Positions 26,795 to 36,720 of a stretch of 64,000 bases of DNA are shown here, in pieces. The notes beneath the pieces were generated by a model that saw only the letters and a list, made by a program, of their open reading frames with translations, had not been told where the DNA came from and ran no database searches. Where the stretch lies: assembly GCF_001179925.1 (NCBI RefSeq), contig NZ_CVSF01000068.1:62001-126000 (forward strand). The letters run 5' to 3'. A program made the position numbers and the translations under genes. Each line of letters starts with the position of its first letter. The first letter of the stretch is position 1. The DNA is from Candidatus Pelagibacter communis. GTDB taxonomy: Bacteria; Pseudomonadota; Alphaproteobacteria; Pelagibacterales; Pelagibacteraceae.

Positions 26795-27610
26795 ATGTCA
26801 TTAATTGAGACAAATGAATTAGAAAAAAATTTTCATGATTTTAAAATAATTGACTGCTCTTGGCATATGCCTCTAACGAATAGAAATGGATATGAGGAGT
26901 ATAAAAATAAACATATTCCTAATTCGATTTTTTTTGATTTAGATAAGAATTCAAATAAAAAAACTGATTTGCCTCATATGTTGGTTGAGTTAAATGAATG
27001 GGAAAAAATTGTTTCTGAAATGGGAATCAATAATAATGATCAAATTGTAATTTATGACAACTCAGATGTAATAAGTTCATGTAGATGTTGGTATAATTTT
27101 ATATATTATGGTCACAAACCAGATTTAGTAAAGGTTCTTAATGGTGGATTAAAAAAATGGATTAACGAAAATAGAATTACATGTACTGAGCTACCCCATA
27201 TAAAAAAAAAAAATTATATAGCAAAAGAGATAAGAAATTTATTAAAAGATAAAAAAGAAATTGATGAAAATATTTCAAAAAAAAATTTTAAAGTTATTGA
27301 TGCAAGAAGCATTGAAAGATTTAGGGGTGAAGTAAAAGAGCCAAGAAAAGGTCTTAGAAGTGGAAATATTAAAAATTCGATTTGTATTCCATTTAATGTA
27401 TTAATAAATGATGATAAAACTTTTAAATCAAGAAAAGAACTCATTGAAATATTTAGTAAAGATTTAAAAGATATTTCCTCAGATAGTGTGGTATTTACAT
27501 GTGGTTCTGGAGTTACAGCATGTGTTTTAGCTCTAGCTTATTCTTTAATTAATGATAAATATTTGCCGAAAATATATGATGGCTCCTGGGCCGAATATGG
27601 AAAATTTTAG
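26795..27610 (+). CDS. sseA: thiosulfate/3-mercaptopyruvate sulfurtransferase (double rhodanese)
   Basis: The 271-residue protein has two rhodanese domains (about residues 1-125 and 150-270). The active loop CGSGVTAC near residue 233 in the second domain is the mercaptopyruvate-type signature (CGSGVT), as opposed to the CRxGxx of thiosulfate rhodaneses. HIPNSIFFDLD and the late YDGSWAEYG are also typical. It transfers sulfur from 3-mercaptopyruvate or thiosulfate to a thiol acceptor. The ATG directly follows the msrA stop (TGAATG) and its own TAG abuts the next gene. Confidence 0.92.
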   Translation: MSLIETNELEKNFHDFKIIDCSWHMPLTNRNGYEEYKNKHIPNSIFFDLDKNSNKKTDLPHMLVELNEWEKIVSEMGINNNDQIVIYDNSDVISSCRCWYNFIYYGHKPDLVKVLNGGLKKWINENRITCTELPHIKKKNYIAKEIRNLLKDKKEIDENISKKNFKVIDARSIERFRGEVKEPRKGLRSGNIKNSICIPFNVLINDDKTFKSRKELIEIFSKDLKDISSDSVVFTCGSGVTACVLALAYSLINDKYLPKIYDGSWAEYGKF

Positions 27611-28480
27611 ATGAAAAGATCTACCAAAATTATAAGTATTGTTACAATTTTTTTTCTCGTGATTGCGATTGTTGTTATTGCTAGAACTATGATTGGAAAT
27701 CATTTTAAAAACAAATTTAGTAAAGTACCACCTCCAGGTATAATTGTTACTCAAGTAATCAATGAAGAATTTAATGAAAGATTAGAAACTTTTGGCACAG
27801 CCATTTCAAATAAAAGTAAAACCTTTAAAATTAGAAAAGATGATGTAGTTGGTCAAATAGAACTCAAAGATAAAATTAAAAAAGGTGATATAATTTTAAA
27901 TTTAAAGAGTGGAAGCATAACTGCGCCCTTTAGTGGGATTTTAGGCTATACAGGTTTAACTGAAGATATATTTGTTTCTGACAATATCTTTATTATTACA
28001 TTAGACGATAATTCTTTAATTTTTTCAGATATTAAAGTTCCAGAAAGCTATGCGCCATTTATAAAAAAAGGTTTGCCAGTTGAAGTTCAAGTATCAAGTT
28101 ACAAAAATAAAGTATTTGAGGGAAACATAGATTTTATTTCAAGTAGAATTAATGCTGATACAAGGAGTTTGCTTTCTAGAGTTAAAATAAATAATCAAAA
28201 TTTAGAGTTACTATCAGGATCTTTGCTTGAAATAAGTGTAAAATTTAATCTAAGAAGTTCATTAAGTGTTCCTGATACAAGTATAATGATGGAGGGGGAA
28301 AATTCTTATGTTTATAAAGTTTCTCAAGATAATATTGCTAATAAAACCCAAGTTAAAATTGGTTCAAGAGGAGATGGCAAGGTAGAAATAATCTCGGGTT
28401 TAAGTCTTGGTGATCTAATTGTAGCTGAAGGACTAAAAAAAGTTAGACCTAAAGGTAAAATCAAACCTATTAAAAATTAA
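27611..28480 (+). CDS. RND efflux membrane-fusion protein without alpha-hairpin
   Basis: This is the periplasmic adaptor of the RND pump encoded next. It has an N-terminal membrane anchor (about residues 8-25) and then a lipoyl/barrel-sandwich part. The first half-lipoyl ends near GDIILNLKSG and is joined almost directly to ITAPFSGILGY, the second half, so the 60-80 residue alpha-hairpin that normally sits between and contacts the outer-membrane channel is missing. The beta-barrel (GLPVEVQVSSYKNKVFEGNI) and the membrane-proximal domain follow. At 289 residues it is shorter than most members (350-400). It abuts both neighbours. Confidence 0.88.
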   Translation: MKRSTKIISIVTIFFLVIAIVVIARTMIGNHFKNKFSKVPPPGIIVTQVINEEFNERLETFGTAISNKSKTFKIRKDDVVGQIELKDKIKKGDIILNLKSGSITAPFSGILGYTGLTEDIFVSDNIFIITLDDNSLIFSDIKVPESYAPFIKKGLPVEVQVSSYKNKVFEGNIDFISSRINADTRSLLSRVKINNQNLELLSGSLLEISVKFNLRSSLSVPDTSIMMEGENSYVYKVSQDNIANKTQVKIGSRGDGKVEIISGLSLGDLIVAEGLKKVRPKGKIKPIKN

Positions 28481-31400
28481 ATGTCAATAACAGAACTAAG
28501 CATTAAAAGGCCAGCAGTATCATGGGTGATGTCTCTAATTTTAATTATTTTTGGAATATTTGTTTTTTGGAAATTGCCTGTAAGAGAATTGCCTGATGGA
28601 ATCCAACCACCTGTGGTCCAAATAAAGGTAGAATATCAATCAGCTGCTGCCTCTATAGTCGATCAAGAAGTTACTCAGGTAGTCGAAGATGTTATTGGGG
28701 GAGCAGAAGGCATAAAAAATATTGATTCAAAATCTGAAAATGGAAGAAGTACAATCAATGTGGAATTTGATACAAGAATTGATTTAGACAATGCTGCTAA
28801 TGATATTAGAGAAAGAGTTGCGAGAGTTGTAGACAACTTACCGGCCGAGTCAGACCCGCCCCAGATACTAAAAAGAGCTGCAGGTTTTACCACTACAATG
28901 TGGCTATCCCTTTCATCCAAAACATGGAGTGACTTAGAGTTAGGAGATTATGCAGAAAGATTTTTAATTGATCAATTTTCAAGTGTTAAAAATGTTGGAA
29001 GAATTTTAGTTGGTGGACTTAGAGAATTAAGTATTAGAGTTTGGGTAGATCCAATTAAATTAGCTGCTTACAATTTAACAATTCAAGAAGTCGAGGAGGC
29101 TTTAAAAGGAGAAAATATTAGATTACCTGCCGGTACTTTAGAGGCAGATAATATTGATTTAACCTTAAATTTAGATAAATCATATAACAACATTAAAACA
29201 ATTAAACAATTACCGATAAAAAAATCTTCAAATAAAGTAATATTACTATCAGATGTAGCAGATATTGAATTTGGACCCGTTTCTGAAAAAACTTTATTTA
29301 AGGCTCAAACTAAAGATCAAATAAATTTAAAAACTGTTGGAATAGGTATTTATGCTAGAAGTGGTGCTTCAACAGTAGAACTCTCACATGATATAAAAAA
29401 AAAAATAACTGAGGTAAAAAAATCTCTTCCAGAAGGATTGGACTTAAGGGTTTCATTTAATAGAGCAAACTATGTTGAAGCTGCGATTCAGGAAGTATAC
29501 AAAACACTTGTAATTGCATTTATTTTAGTAGTTATTATAATTTATTTGTTTTTAGGTAATCTAAAGGCAGTAATTGTTCCTGCTATTGCTCTTCCTGTAA
29601 GTTTAATTGCGTCCTTTTTAGGACTTTATATTTTTGGATTATCAATAAATATCTTTGTTCTTTTAAGTTTTATTTTAGCGATAGGTATTATTACAGATGA
29701 CTCTGTAATAATGACTGATGCAATATATAGAAGAATAGAAAATGGAGAAACCCCTTTAATTGCATCTTACAAAGGTTCTAAACAAATTTCATTTGCTATA
29801 ATTGCTACGACATTAATTTTAATTGCAGTTTTTTTACCTTTAATTTTTATCGAAGGAATTTCAGGAACCCTTTTTAAAGAAACAGCAATAGCGTTATCCT
29901 TTTCTATTATAATCTCGTCTTTTGTCGCACTCACTCTTTCACCTATGTTGGCTAGTAAATTTTTAAAAAAGAGAAATTCTAAAAATAATTTAATTAAGAA
30001 ATTTGAAAAAATTTTCTTAAATTTCTCAAATTTTTATAAAGAGACATTAGATGTCGTCATAAATAAAACAAAAATAGTTAGTGTTTTTATTGTATTTATA
30101 ATTTTGATATCAATTTTTTTATTTAGTTTTGCAAAAAAAGAATTATTACCAAAGGAAGATAGAGGAGCTTATTTGGTGCTTGGTTTTACTGATGAAGGTA
30201 GTTCTTTTGAATATACGCAAGAAAAAGCTCAAGAAGTAGAAAAAAGATTAATACCTTTATTGCAGACAGATGATAGTCCTTACTCTAGATTTATTATGCG
30301 AGTACCTGGATTTGGAAGTTCAGCTAATTCCTTTAATAGTTTTATTATAATTGCCCTTCTAGATGACTGGAAAAATAGAAAAAAAGATTCTCAAACTGTA
30401 ATGAGAGAAGCAATCGGAAAAATCGTAACACTTCCTCAAGCAGTAGCATTTCCAATTTCACCACAGTCGATAAGAGTTTCGAATTATAATAAACCAGTCC
30501 AAATGGTGATATACGGACGTACTTATGAAGAGTTAGAGGAAATACAAAATAGTATAATAAAAAAATTAAGATCTAATAAGAATTTATCTAGAATAGAGTC
30601 TGACTATAATAGAAATAAACCAGAAGTGAAACTTATAATAAATAAAAATAAAGCAAAAGATTTAGGTATTTCTACTCAAACAATTGGTAAAACCCTTGAA
30701 ACATTATATGGCGGAAAAAAAATAACTACATTTAATCGTTTAGGAAAAGAATATCCTATAATTGTTCAACAGTATTTGTCAGATAGAAGAAATAAAGATG
30801 GTATTTCCAAAATTTTCGTAAGATCTGAAACATCAGGAAAACTTATTTCTTTAGCTAACTTAGTTGAATTTAAAGAGGAAGGATCAGCAAAAGAATTAGC
30901 AAGATATAATAGACAAAGAGCTGTGACTATTTCTGCAAATATAAGTGAAGGATATACCTTAAATGAGGCAATTTCCTTTTTAGAAAAAACTATGGCTGAG
31001 TCTGCACCTGAAAATCAAATTTCATGGAAAGGAAAATCTGAGGAAATTAAAGAGACTAGTAACGAATTAGTTATAATTTTTATGCTAGCATTATTAACAG
31101 CATATTTAGTAATGGCAGCTACATTTAACTCCTTTATACATCCTTTTATTATAATTCTAACTGTGCCGTTAGCTATATTTGGAGGTTTAGTGTTTATAAT
31201 TTTTTTGAATACCTCAATAAATATTTTTTCACAAATAGCTCTTATAATACTTATTGGGATTTCAACAAAAAATAGTATTTTGATTGTTGATTATTCCAAT
31301 CAAATAAGAACTACTGGAAAAAATATTGAAACAGCAGTTAAGGAAGCATGTAGTATTAGGTTCAGACCAATAATTATGACTTCTTTGAGTACAATGATAG

Positions 31401-31609
31401 CAATGATGCCTTTAGTCATAGGTAATATTGGTCCGGGGGCAGGAGAAGGTTCGAGGTTGGCTGTTGGTGCAACAATTTTAGGTGGAATGATAATCTCTAC
31501 ATTTTTTACTCTTTATGTTACTCCATCAATGTATTTAGCTTTAGCAAAAAATACAAAAAGAATAGATGCTGTAGATATTGAGCTAAACAAACAATTATTT
31601 AAAAAATAA
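28481..31609 (+). CDS. RND-family efflux pump (AcrB/MexB-like)
   Basis: The 1042-residue inner-membrane pump has the normal RND length and two repeated halves, each with a large periplasmic loop. The start includes PAVSWVMSLILIIFGIFVF and the first porter segment (VRELPDGIQPP). Transmembrane helix 4 carries the proton-relay Asp pair in IGIITDDSVIM. Helices 10-12 end with the typical GGMIISTFFTLYVTPSMYL. It exports hydrophobic or toxic compounds by proton antiport; substrate is unknown. The partner adaptor is the abutting upstream gene; no outer-membrane channel gene is in the window. Its 3' end overlaps the convergent gene by 11 bases. Confidence 0.95.
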   Translation: MSITELSIKRPAVSWVMSLILIIFGIFVFWKLPVRELPDGIQPPVVQIKVEYQSAAASIVDQEVTQVVEDVIGGAEGIKNIDSKSENGRSTINVEFDTRIDLDNAANDIRERVARVVDNLPAESDPPQILKRAAGFTTTMWLSLSSKTWSDLELGDYAERFLIDQFSSVKNVGRILVGGLRELSIRVWVDPIKLAAYNLTIQEVEEALKGENIRLPAGTLEADNIDLTLNLDKSYNNIKTIKQLPIKKSSNKVILLSDVADIEFGPVSEKTLFKAQTKDQINLKTVGIGIYARSGASTVELSHDIKKKITEVKKSLPEGLDLRVSFNRANYVEAAIQEVYKTLVIAFILVVIIIYLFLGNLKAVIVPAIALPVSLIASFLGLYIFGLSINIFVLLSFILAIGIITDDSVIMTDAIYRRIENGETPLIASYKGSKQISFAIIATTLILIAVFLPLIFIEGISGTLFKETAIALSFSIIISSFVALTLSPMLASKFLKKRNSKNNLIKKFEKIFLNFSNFYKETLDVVINKTKIVSVFIVFIILISIFLFSFAKKELLPKEDRGAYLVLGFTDEGSSFEYTQEKAQEVEKRLIPLLQTDDSPYSRFIMRVPGFGSSANSFNSFIIIALLDDWKNRKKDSQTVMREAIGKIVTLPQAVAFPISPQSIRVSNYNKPVQMVIYGRTYEELEEIQNSIIKKLRSNKNLSRIESDYNRNKPEVKLIINKNKAKDLGISTQTIGKTLETLYGGKKITTFNRLGKEYPIIVQQYLSDRRNKDGISKIFVRSETSGKLISLANLVEFKEEGSAKELARYNRQRAVTISANISEGYTLNEAISFLEKTMAESAPENQISWKGKSEEIKETSNELVIIFMLALLTAYLVMAATFNSFIHPFIIILTVPLAIFGGLVFIIFLNTSINIFSQIALIILIGISTKNSILIVDYSNQIRTTGKNIETAVKEACSIRFRPIIMTSLSTMIAMMPLVIGNIGPGAGEGSRLAVGATILGGMIISTFFTLYVTPSMYLALAKNTKRIDAVDIELNKQLFKK

Positions 31610-32201
31610 AATATTTATTTTTATTTAATCTATTTGAACACTTTATAAGTTGTCTTTTATAAATTTTGGATTGTTTTTCAACTTTTCTTGCTAAACTAAT
31701 TATTTTATTATTTTTTTTATAATCTTTATAATTTCCCCATCCCTCATGATAAGCTATATACTGTTTAAAAGCATCATTTAGAGGTATTTTTAAAATTAAT
31801 TTTGTTTTGTTTGTATACCAGCCAATAAAATCGACACTATCTTTAAATCTTGCTCTAGTTGCCAATTTATTTCCTGTCTCTTTTTTATATTGTTCCCAAG
31901 TCCCTTTAACTGCTTGTGAATAACCAAATGAACTTGATGGACGTTTAAAAGGGATAACTTTGAATAATTTTTGCCTCGGTGGTTTGGCTAGCCAATCAAA
32001 ATCGGATTCCATTTTTATGATTGCTAATTGAATATAAATTGGTGTACCCCATTTTTTTTGAACTTTTTTTGAATGTTTATACCAAAGATATCTTTCATCA
32101 AAAATTTTACAACTGTTAGCAGTATTTTGAGGAATAGAAGAACATGAAGAAATAAATACAAAAGAAACTATTAGAAAAAAAATTTTAAAATTTATGATCA
32201 T
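31599..32201 (-). CDS. lipoprotein with transglycosylase SLT domain
   Basis: The 200-residue protein starts with a lipoprotein signal peptide (ISSCSS lipobox, Cys about residue 20) and so is tethered in the cell envelope. The body has the SLT-like lytic transglycosylase pattern: IIKMESDFDWLAK near residue 62 with the putative catalytic Glu, SSFGYSQAVKGTWEQYKKETG, and a late AYHEGWGNYK. It would cleave peptidoglycan glycan strands to anhydro-muropeptides. Its start overlaps the VanZ-like stop (ATGA) by four bases, so the two are coupled. Confidence 0.82.
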   Translation of the reverse strand: MIINFKIFFLIVSFVFISSCSSIPQNTANSCKIFDERYLWYKHSKKVQKKWGTPIYIQLAIIKMESDFDWLAKPPRQKLFKVIPFKRPSSSFGYSQAVKGTWEQYKKETGNKLATRARFKDSVDFIGWYTNKTKLILKIPLNDAFKQYIAYHEGWGNYKDYKKNNKIISLARKVEKQSKIYKRQLIKCSNRLNKNKYFIF

Positions 32202-32590
32202 TTAATTTGTTTAAAAAATCTTAATAATTTAAAAAATAAAAAAATTAAAAAAACCCCAAGAAAATTTCCATATAAATCACGAAATTCAAAATCTCTTTGA
32301 GGAATTAAAATGTGACACAATTCCAAAAAAATAGATATAAAAAATAAATACAAAAATAAAATATTTACTTTATTTTTATGGTGCGAAATTAAACCCAAAA
32401 CTGACAAAAGAATAAAGGCATAAACGTGATTAGATGAAAATATTATAAAATTTGATGTTAATTGTGGTTGTTTTTGAATATCGTTATATGCAAGGTAGCC
32501 TAAAATACTTCCTGGATAAAGATATAATATAATCAGTCCAATATTAGATGTATGAAAGATAATTTTTGTTAATAAAGATATTTTTTTCAT
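32198..32590 (-). CDS. VanZ-like family membrane protein
   Basis: The 130-residue protein has four hydrophobic segments and the VanZ-like pattern: SSNHVYAFILLSVLGL in helix 2 or its equivalent, and FLELCHILIPQRDFEFRDLYGNFLGVFL near residue 88, which matches the conserved E-x-x-x-x-x-I-P-x-R-x-x-x-x-x-D-x-x-x-N-x-x-G motif. The function of the family is unclear; the founding member affects teicoplanin resistance. It is coupled to the lytic transglycosylase gene, so both may act on the cell wall. Confidence 0.78.
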   Translation of the reverse strand: MKKISLLTKIIFHTSNIGLIILYLYPGSILGYLAYNDIQKQPQLTSNFIIFSSNHVYAFILLSVLGLISHHKNKVNILFLYLFFISIFLELCHILIPQRDFEFRDLYGNFLGVFLIFLFFKLLRFFKQIK

Positions 32591-32634
32591 TTAACTATCA
32601 ATATTTTTTTTATATTAAATTAAGTTCAATAAAA

Positions 32635-33348
32635 ATGAGTTATTTAATTTTAATTAGACATGGTCAAAGCATCTGGAACCTTGAAAAAAGATTCACAGGC
32701 TGGGTAGATGTAGATTTAACAGAAAATGGTAAATTAGAAGCAAAAAAAGCTGGTGATCTAATAAAAAAATCCAATATACATATTAATTATTACTATTCGT
32801 CACTTCAATTAAGAGCAAATAAAACTCTTGAAATTATCCAAGAACGTTTAAATGATGAGAAAAAATATGTAAGAGCATGGCAATTAAATGAGAGACATTA
32901 TGGTGAGCTTACCGGATTAAATAAAATCGAAACAATTAAAAAACTTGGAGAAGATAAAGTGTATCAATTTAGAAGGTCTTGGAATACAAAACCGAGTCCA
33001 CTAAATAAAGAAAGCCCATTTCATCCATTGAATATAGATACTTACAAAGATATTCCCTCTAAATTTATTCCTAATACAGAGTCACTAATGGATACTTTTC
33101 AGAGAACTACTGAATATTTTAAATTAGAAATTATGGACAAAATCAAAGATGGAAATATATTAATATCAGCGCATGGAAATTCTATAAGAGCGTTGTGCAA
33201 ATTTTTATTTAAACTTGATGAAAAACAAATTACTAAGTTGGAAATTCCTACAGGTAATCCATTATTAATTAATATAAATAAAAACTTACAAATTTTAAAT
33301 TGTAATTATTTAGATAAAGATAGAGCTAGAGATCTTTTAGTTTTTTAA
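32635..33348 (+). CDS. gpmA: 2,3-bisphosphoglycerate-dependent phosphoglycerate mutase
   Basis: GpmA interconverts 3- and 2-phosphoglycerate in glycolysis and gluconeogenesis. I use the ATG at 32635 (MSYLILIRHG); an upstream in-frame ATG would start inside the divergent region. The 237-residue protein has the phosphohistidine His9 in RHGQSIWN, RFTGWVDVDLTENG, LNERHYGELTGLNK and the second catalytic His in ISAHGNSIRA, all characteristic of the cofactor-dependent enzyme. It overlaps the murU-like gene tail to tail by 23 bases. Confidence 0.95.
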   Translation: MSYLILIRHGQSIWNLEKRFTGWVDVDLTENGKLEAKKAGDLIKKSNIHINYYYSSLQLRANKTLEIIQERLNDEKKYVRAWQLNERHYGELTGLNKIETIKKLGEDKVYQFRRSWNTKPSPLNKESPFHPLNIDTYKDIPSKFIPNTESLMDTFQRTTEYFKLEIMDKIKDGNILISAHGNSIRALCKFLFKLDEKQITKLEIPTGNPLLININKNLQILNCNYLDKDRARDLLVF

Positions 33349-34012
33349 AGATATCCAAGTTAGTTATATGATAGAATTTATGTTTACTTTCAAAACCATA
33401 CAATTGTTTTTTTTTAATCAAATCATGCCAAATTTTTGTGATTGAAAAATTCTCTATTTTCTTTTGTTCAAAAATAGATCTGTTTAATATTTGACATCCT
33501 GTATATATAAATTCGTTATTATTATGATTAATTAGATTATTCATTAAACCAAAATCACCTCTTAAATCCTCATCGAAACTTAATTTTTTATCTACCAGTA
33601 AAAGAATATTCTTTAATTTTTTATTAAAATAAAACTCGATCATTCTGTTGATCTCTTCATCATAATTTTTTTTCCATATAGTATCAGGATTAAAAACTAA
33701 AAAATTTTCATCATTAGATTTATCAATCAAATTTAAAACTCCTCCTCCTGTGTTAAGAATATCATTACCATCGTCTATAACTTTAACTTCAGCATTATAA
33801 TTTCGAATTTTTACAAATTCATTAATCTGTTCTTTTAAATGAAATGAATTAATCAATATTTTTTTTATATTAAGATCTAGAACAAGACTAATACAATAAT
33901 CTAATAAAGTAGTATCTTTAAACTTTAAAAGAGGTTTTGGCGTTTTAAGTGTTATTGGATTTAATCTTTTACCAAATCCTGCACATAATATTAAAGCTGT
34001 TGTTATTTTCAT
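33326..34012 (-). CDS. murU: nucleotidyltransferase, MurU-type (MurNAc-1-phosphate uridylyltransferase)
   Basis: The 228-residue protein has the sugar-phosphate nucleotidyltransferase start ALILCAGFGKRLNPITLKTPKPLL with the G-x-G-x-R signature. Short length and a single Rossmann-type domain fit MurU, which makes UDP-MurNAc from MurNAc-1-phosphate in peptidoglycan recycling. Further support is that its ATG abuts the stop of an AmgK-type kinase, the usual partner. The Asp of the active site is in VFNPDTIWK. A role in another sugar pathway cannot be excluded from sequence. Confidence 0.82.
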   Translation of the reverse strand: MKITTALILCAGFGKRLNPITLKTPKPLLKFKDTTLLDYCISLVLDLNIKKILINSFHLKEQINEFVKIRNYNAEVKVIDDGNDILNTGGGVLNLIDKSNDENFLVFNPDTIWKKNYDEEINRMIEFYFNKKLKNILLLVDKKLSFDEDLRGDFGLMNNLINHNNNEFIYTGCQILNRSIFEQKKIENFSITKIWHDLIKKKQLYGFESKHKFYHITNLDIFKKLKDL

Positions 34013-34960
34013 TTATTTTCTAACTTTTTTGATAGTATAAAGTAAATCATTTAAGTTTTTAAATTTATCATTATTTCTTGATCTTAACTCTATTAATTTC
34101 CAAGCATGAGGAATTAAACTTAGATATTTCTTTTTTTTATCCCTTAGTGCTAATCTGGTAAATATTCCAATTATTTTCAAATTTCTTAATACTGAAATTA
34201 TCTCAAAATCGTTCTTAAAATGGTTTTTCTTTATTTTTTTATGAAAACTTAAATATAATTTATATACTTTTTGTTTAATTCTCGTTGACGTTTTAAATCT
34301 TACGTCATCAATTAAAGATGCTAAATCATAAGCCCTATTACCAATTAAAGCATCTTGTGTATCTATAATACCAATTTTATTTTTTGTAATCATTAAATTG
34401 GAAACATGGAAATCTCTATGCACAAAAGTATCATTTTTAAGATGAAGTTTTTTAATTAATTTTTTAATCTCTTTTATAAATTTTTTTTTAAAAAATTGAT
34501 ATTTAGTTTTTGTTAACTTTTTTTTTACATACCAATCTGAAAAAAGTTTTGCTTCATCCAATAAAATTTTAGATTCATATAAAGGAATTTGATAATTATT
34601 CTTCCGAAAATTTTTTATTTTTCTGAGACGAATTATTTGAATATTACGTAATAATTTTATGATTTTTTTAAAAATTAATAACTGGTGAACTTTTTTTTTT
34701 TTAAATAAATCAAAAATAGTTTGATCACCAAAATCTTGGATTTCTATGAAATTTTTAGAATAATTTTCATTTAATAATTTTGGTGCTAAAATGTTGTTCT
34801 TTATCAAAATTCGATTTACCGCATCATAATTCAACAAATTAGATTTTTTATCTTTTTTTGCAAAAACTAATATTGATGACGAGTCTTTATTTATTTTTCT
34901 ATAAAAAATTCTATGTGAAGCATCTCCTTTTAATTTTTTAATATTTTTTTTGGATATCAT
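34013..34960 (-). CDS. amgK: phosphotransferase, AmgK-type sugar kinase
   Basis: The 315-residue protein is an aminoglycoside-phosphotransferase-fold kinase. FVHRDFHVSNLM near residue 185 is the catalytic H-x-D-x-x-x-x-N loop, and IGIIDTQDALIG near residue 205 holds the metal-binding Asp. Together with the abutting MurU-type gene it matches AmgK, an anomeric kinase for MurNAc/GlcNAc, known in Caulobacter and Pseudomonas to feed recycled cell-wall sugars back to UDP-MurNAc. The tsaE gene lies 6 bases upstream. tsaE-amgK-murU is a recurrent alphaproteobacterial order. Confidence 0.82.
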   Translation of the reverse strand: MISKKNIKKLKGDASHRIFYRKINKDSSSILVFAKKDKKSNLLNYDAVNRILIKNNILAPKLLNENYSKNFIEIQDFGDQTIFDLFKKKKVHQLLIFKKIIKLLRNIQIIRLRKIKNFRKNNYQIPLYESKILLDEAKLFSDWYVKKKLTKTKYQFFKKKFIKEIKKLIKKLHLKNDTFVHRDFHVSNLMITKNKIGIIDTQDALIGNRAYDLASLIDDVRFKTSTRIKQKVYKLYLSFHKKIKKNHFKNDFEIISVLRNLKIIGIFTRLALRDKKKKYLSLIPHAWKLIELRSRNNDKFKNLNDLLYTIKKVRK

Positions 34961-34966
34961 TTAATT

Positions 34967-35407
34967 TTAAAACTTAATAAATCTATTTTGATACTCATTT
35001 TCATACTCAAAGTATAGTTCTGTTACTTTGTTAGGTTTTTTTTTTATAATCTGAGGCCATTCTATAAATAAGATAGCTTTATGAGACTCATCAAATAAAT
35101 CTAAATTTTGAAGATCCTTTGAAGAATTAAGTCTAAATAAGTCATAATGTTTGATTAAATAATTATCTATCACATATTCGTTCATTATATTAAATGTGGG
35201 ACTAGTGACCTCAGTAAATTTTTGTTTAAATTTAAACTGTAAGTGATTGATAATATATTTTACAAATGTAGTCTTACCAATACCTATATCTCCAATAAGA
35301 AAAAAAATATCTCCTAACTTTAAATTTGTACAAAAATTCTTCGAAAATTCTTCTAATTTTTTTTCTGAAGATATATCGATTTTACTACCTTTAGTAGCGA
35401 TATGCAT
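34967..35407 (-). CDS. tsaE: tRNA threonylcarbamoyladenosine biosynthesis ATPase TsaE
   Basis: TsaE is the ATPase partner of TsaB-TsaD in making t6A37 of ANN-decoding tRNAs. From the ATG at 35407 the protein has 146 residues, with the Walker A motif GDIGIGKT at 39-46 and the later [11 protein letters not shown] and HYDLFRLN, all diagnostic. I chose this start because the earlier ATG at 35437 gives a longer overlap with ahcY and an unusual leader; both overlap the ahcY 3' end. The gene is in a minus-strand group with ahcY, amgK and murU. Confidence 0.92.
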   Translation of the reverse strand: MHIATKGSKIDISSEKKLEEFSKNFCTNLKLGDIFFLIGDIGIGKTTFVKYIINHLQFKFKQKFTEVTSPTFNIMNEYVIDNYLIKHYDLFRLNSSKDLQNLDLFDESHKAILFIEWPQIIKKKPNKVTELYFEYENEYQNRFIKF

Positions 35408-36677
35408 TTGGCTTGTATGGACCTTCAACTTCAACACTGATGTAATCCGCTTGTTCTTTTGATAATTTAGTTAATTTAGCACCAACTTTTTTCAAATGTA
35501 ACATTGCGACTTTTTCATCTAGATGTTTTGGAAGAACGTAAACTTTATTTTCATAATTTTTGTGGTTATTCCATAATTCTATTTGGGCAATTACTTGGTT
35601 TGTAAATGAAGCACTCATCACAAAACTTGGATGACCTGTTGCACATCCTAGGTTAACTAATCTTCCCTCTGCTAATAATATAATTCTTTTTCCACTTGGT
35701 AGTTCAATTTCATGCACTTGTGGTTTAACTTCAGACCATTTATAATTTTTTAATGCTTCAACTTGAATTTCATTATCAAAATGTCCAATGTTACAAAGTA
35801 TAGCTCTATCTTTCATGTTTCTCATATGATCAGCTGTAACAATATCTTTATTTCCAGTAGCTGTTACTACAATATCTGCTTTATCAATGGCCTCGTCCAT
35901 CAGAACAACTTCATACCCTTCCATAGAAGCTTGTAATGCACATATAGGATCAGCTTCTGTAACCAAAACCCTTGCTCCACTTTGCCTCAATGATGCAGCA
36001 CTCCCCTTACCTACATCTCCAAAACCTGCAACTATAGCTACTTTACCTGACATCATTACATCAGTTGCTCTTCTTATTCCATCAACTAAACTTTCCCTGC
36101 ACCCATATAAATTATCAAATTTTGATTTAGTAACTGAATCATTTACATTGATTGCTGGTACCATTAATGATTTATTTTGTTGCATTTTATTTAATGCTTT
36201 AATTCCTGTTGTTGTTTCTTCAGAAACACCTCTTACATCTTTGAGTAAATCTTTATAATCTTTATGCATCATTGCAGTTAGATCACCACCATCATCTAGC
36301 AACATATTAGGTTTCCAATCTTTTTTACCCTCAATTGTTTGTTTAATACACCAAATATATTCATCTTCAGTTTCACCCTTCCAAGCATAAACTGGTACTC
36401 CTATTTTAGCTATTGCTGCTGCAGCATGATCTTGAGTAGAAAATATATTACAAGAGGACCATCTAACTTCTGCACCAAGGTAGACTAATGTTTCTATTAA
36501 TACAGCTGTTTGAATAGTCATATGAAGGCACCCAATTATTTTTGCACCTTTTAAAGGCTTTTGATCTCCATATTCTTCTCTTAAAGCCATCAATCCAGGC
36601 ATCTCACTTTCTGCAATAGAAATTTCTTTTCTTCCAAACTCTGCTTGAGAAATGTCTTTTACTTTGAAATCATCCAT
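35391..36677 (-). CDS. ahcY: adenosylhomocysteinase
   Basis: AhcY splits S-adenosylhomocysteine into adenosine and homocysteine, closing the methylation cycle. The 428-residue protein has the start [12 protein letters not shown], the substrate segment [14 protein letters not shown], the NAD-binding [13 protein letters not shown] near residue 217, and the C-terminal [11 protein letters not shown] ... YKPNAYRY ending, typical for the family. It lies 43 bases after chvG and overlaps tsaE. The short upstream region shows no SAH-riboswitch signature. SAH removal complements the SAM-controlled metX operon at 55.6 kb. Confidence 0.97.
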   Translation of the reverse strand: MDDFKVKDISQAEFGRKEISIAESEMPGLMALREEYGDQKPLKGAKIIGCLHMTIQTAVLIETLVYLGAEVRWSSCNIFSTQDHAAAAIAKIGVPVYAWKGETEDEYIWCIKQTIEGKKDWKPNMLLDDGGDLTAMMHKDYKDLLKDVRGVSEETTTGIKALNKMQQNKSLMVPAINVNDSVTKSKFDNLYGCRESLVDGIRRATDVMMSGKVAIVAGFGDVGKGSAASLRQSGARVLVTEADPICALQASMEGYEVVLMDEAIDKADIVVTATGNKDIVTADHMRNMKDRAILCNIGHFDNEIQVEALKNYKWSEVKPQVHEIELPSGKRIILLAEGRLVNLGCATGHPSFVMSASFTNQVIAQIELWNNHKNYENKVYVLPKHLDEKVAMLHLKKVGAKLTKLSKEQADYISVEVEGPYKPNAYRY

Positions 36678-36720
36678 GGCGAGTTTTCTAGCAATAATAT
36701 TTTATTTAATCAATAAGTCT

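Noticed and set aside
36678-36720. SAH riboswitch upstream of ahcY
   Set aside because: The gap to chvG is only 43 bases and A/T-rich, too short and without the aptamer sequence.
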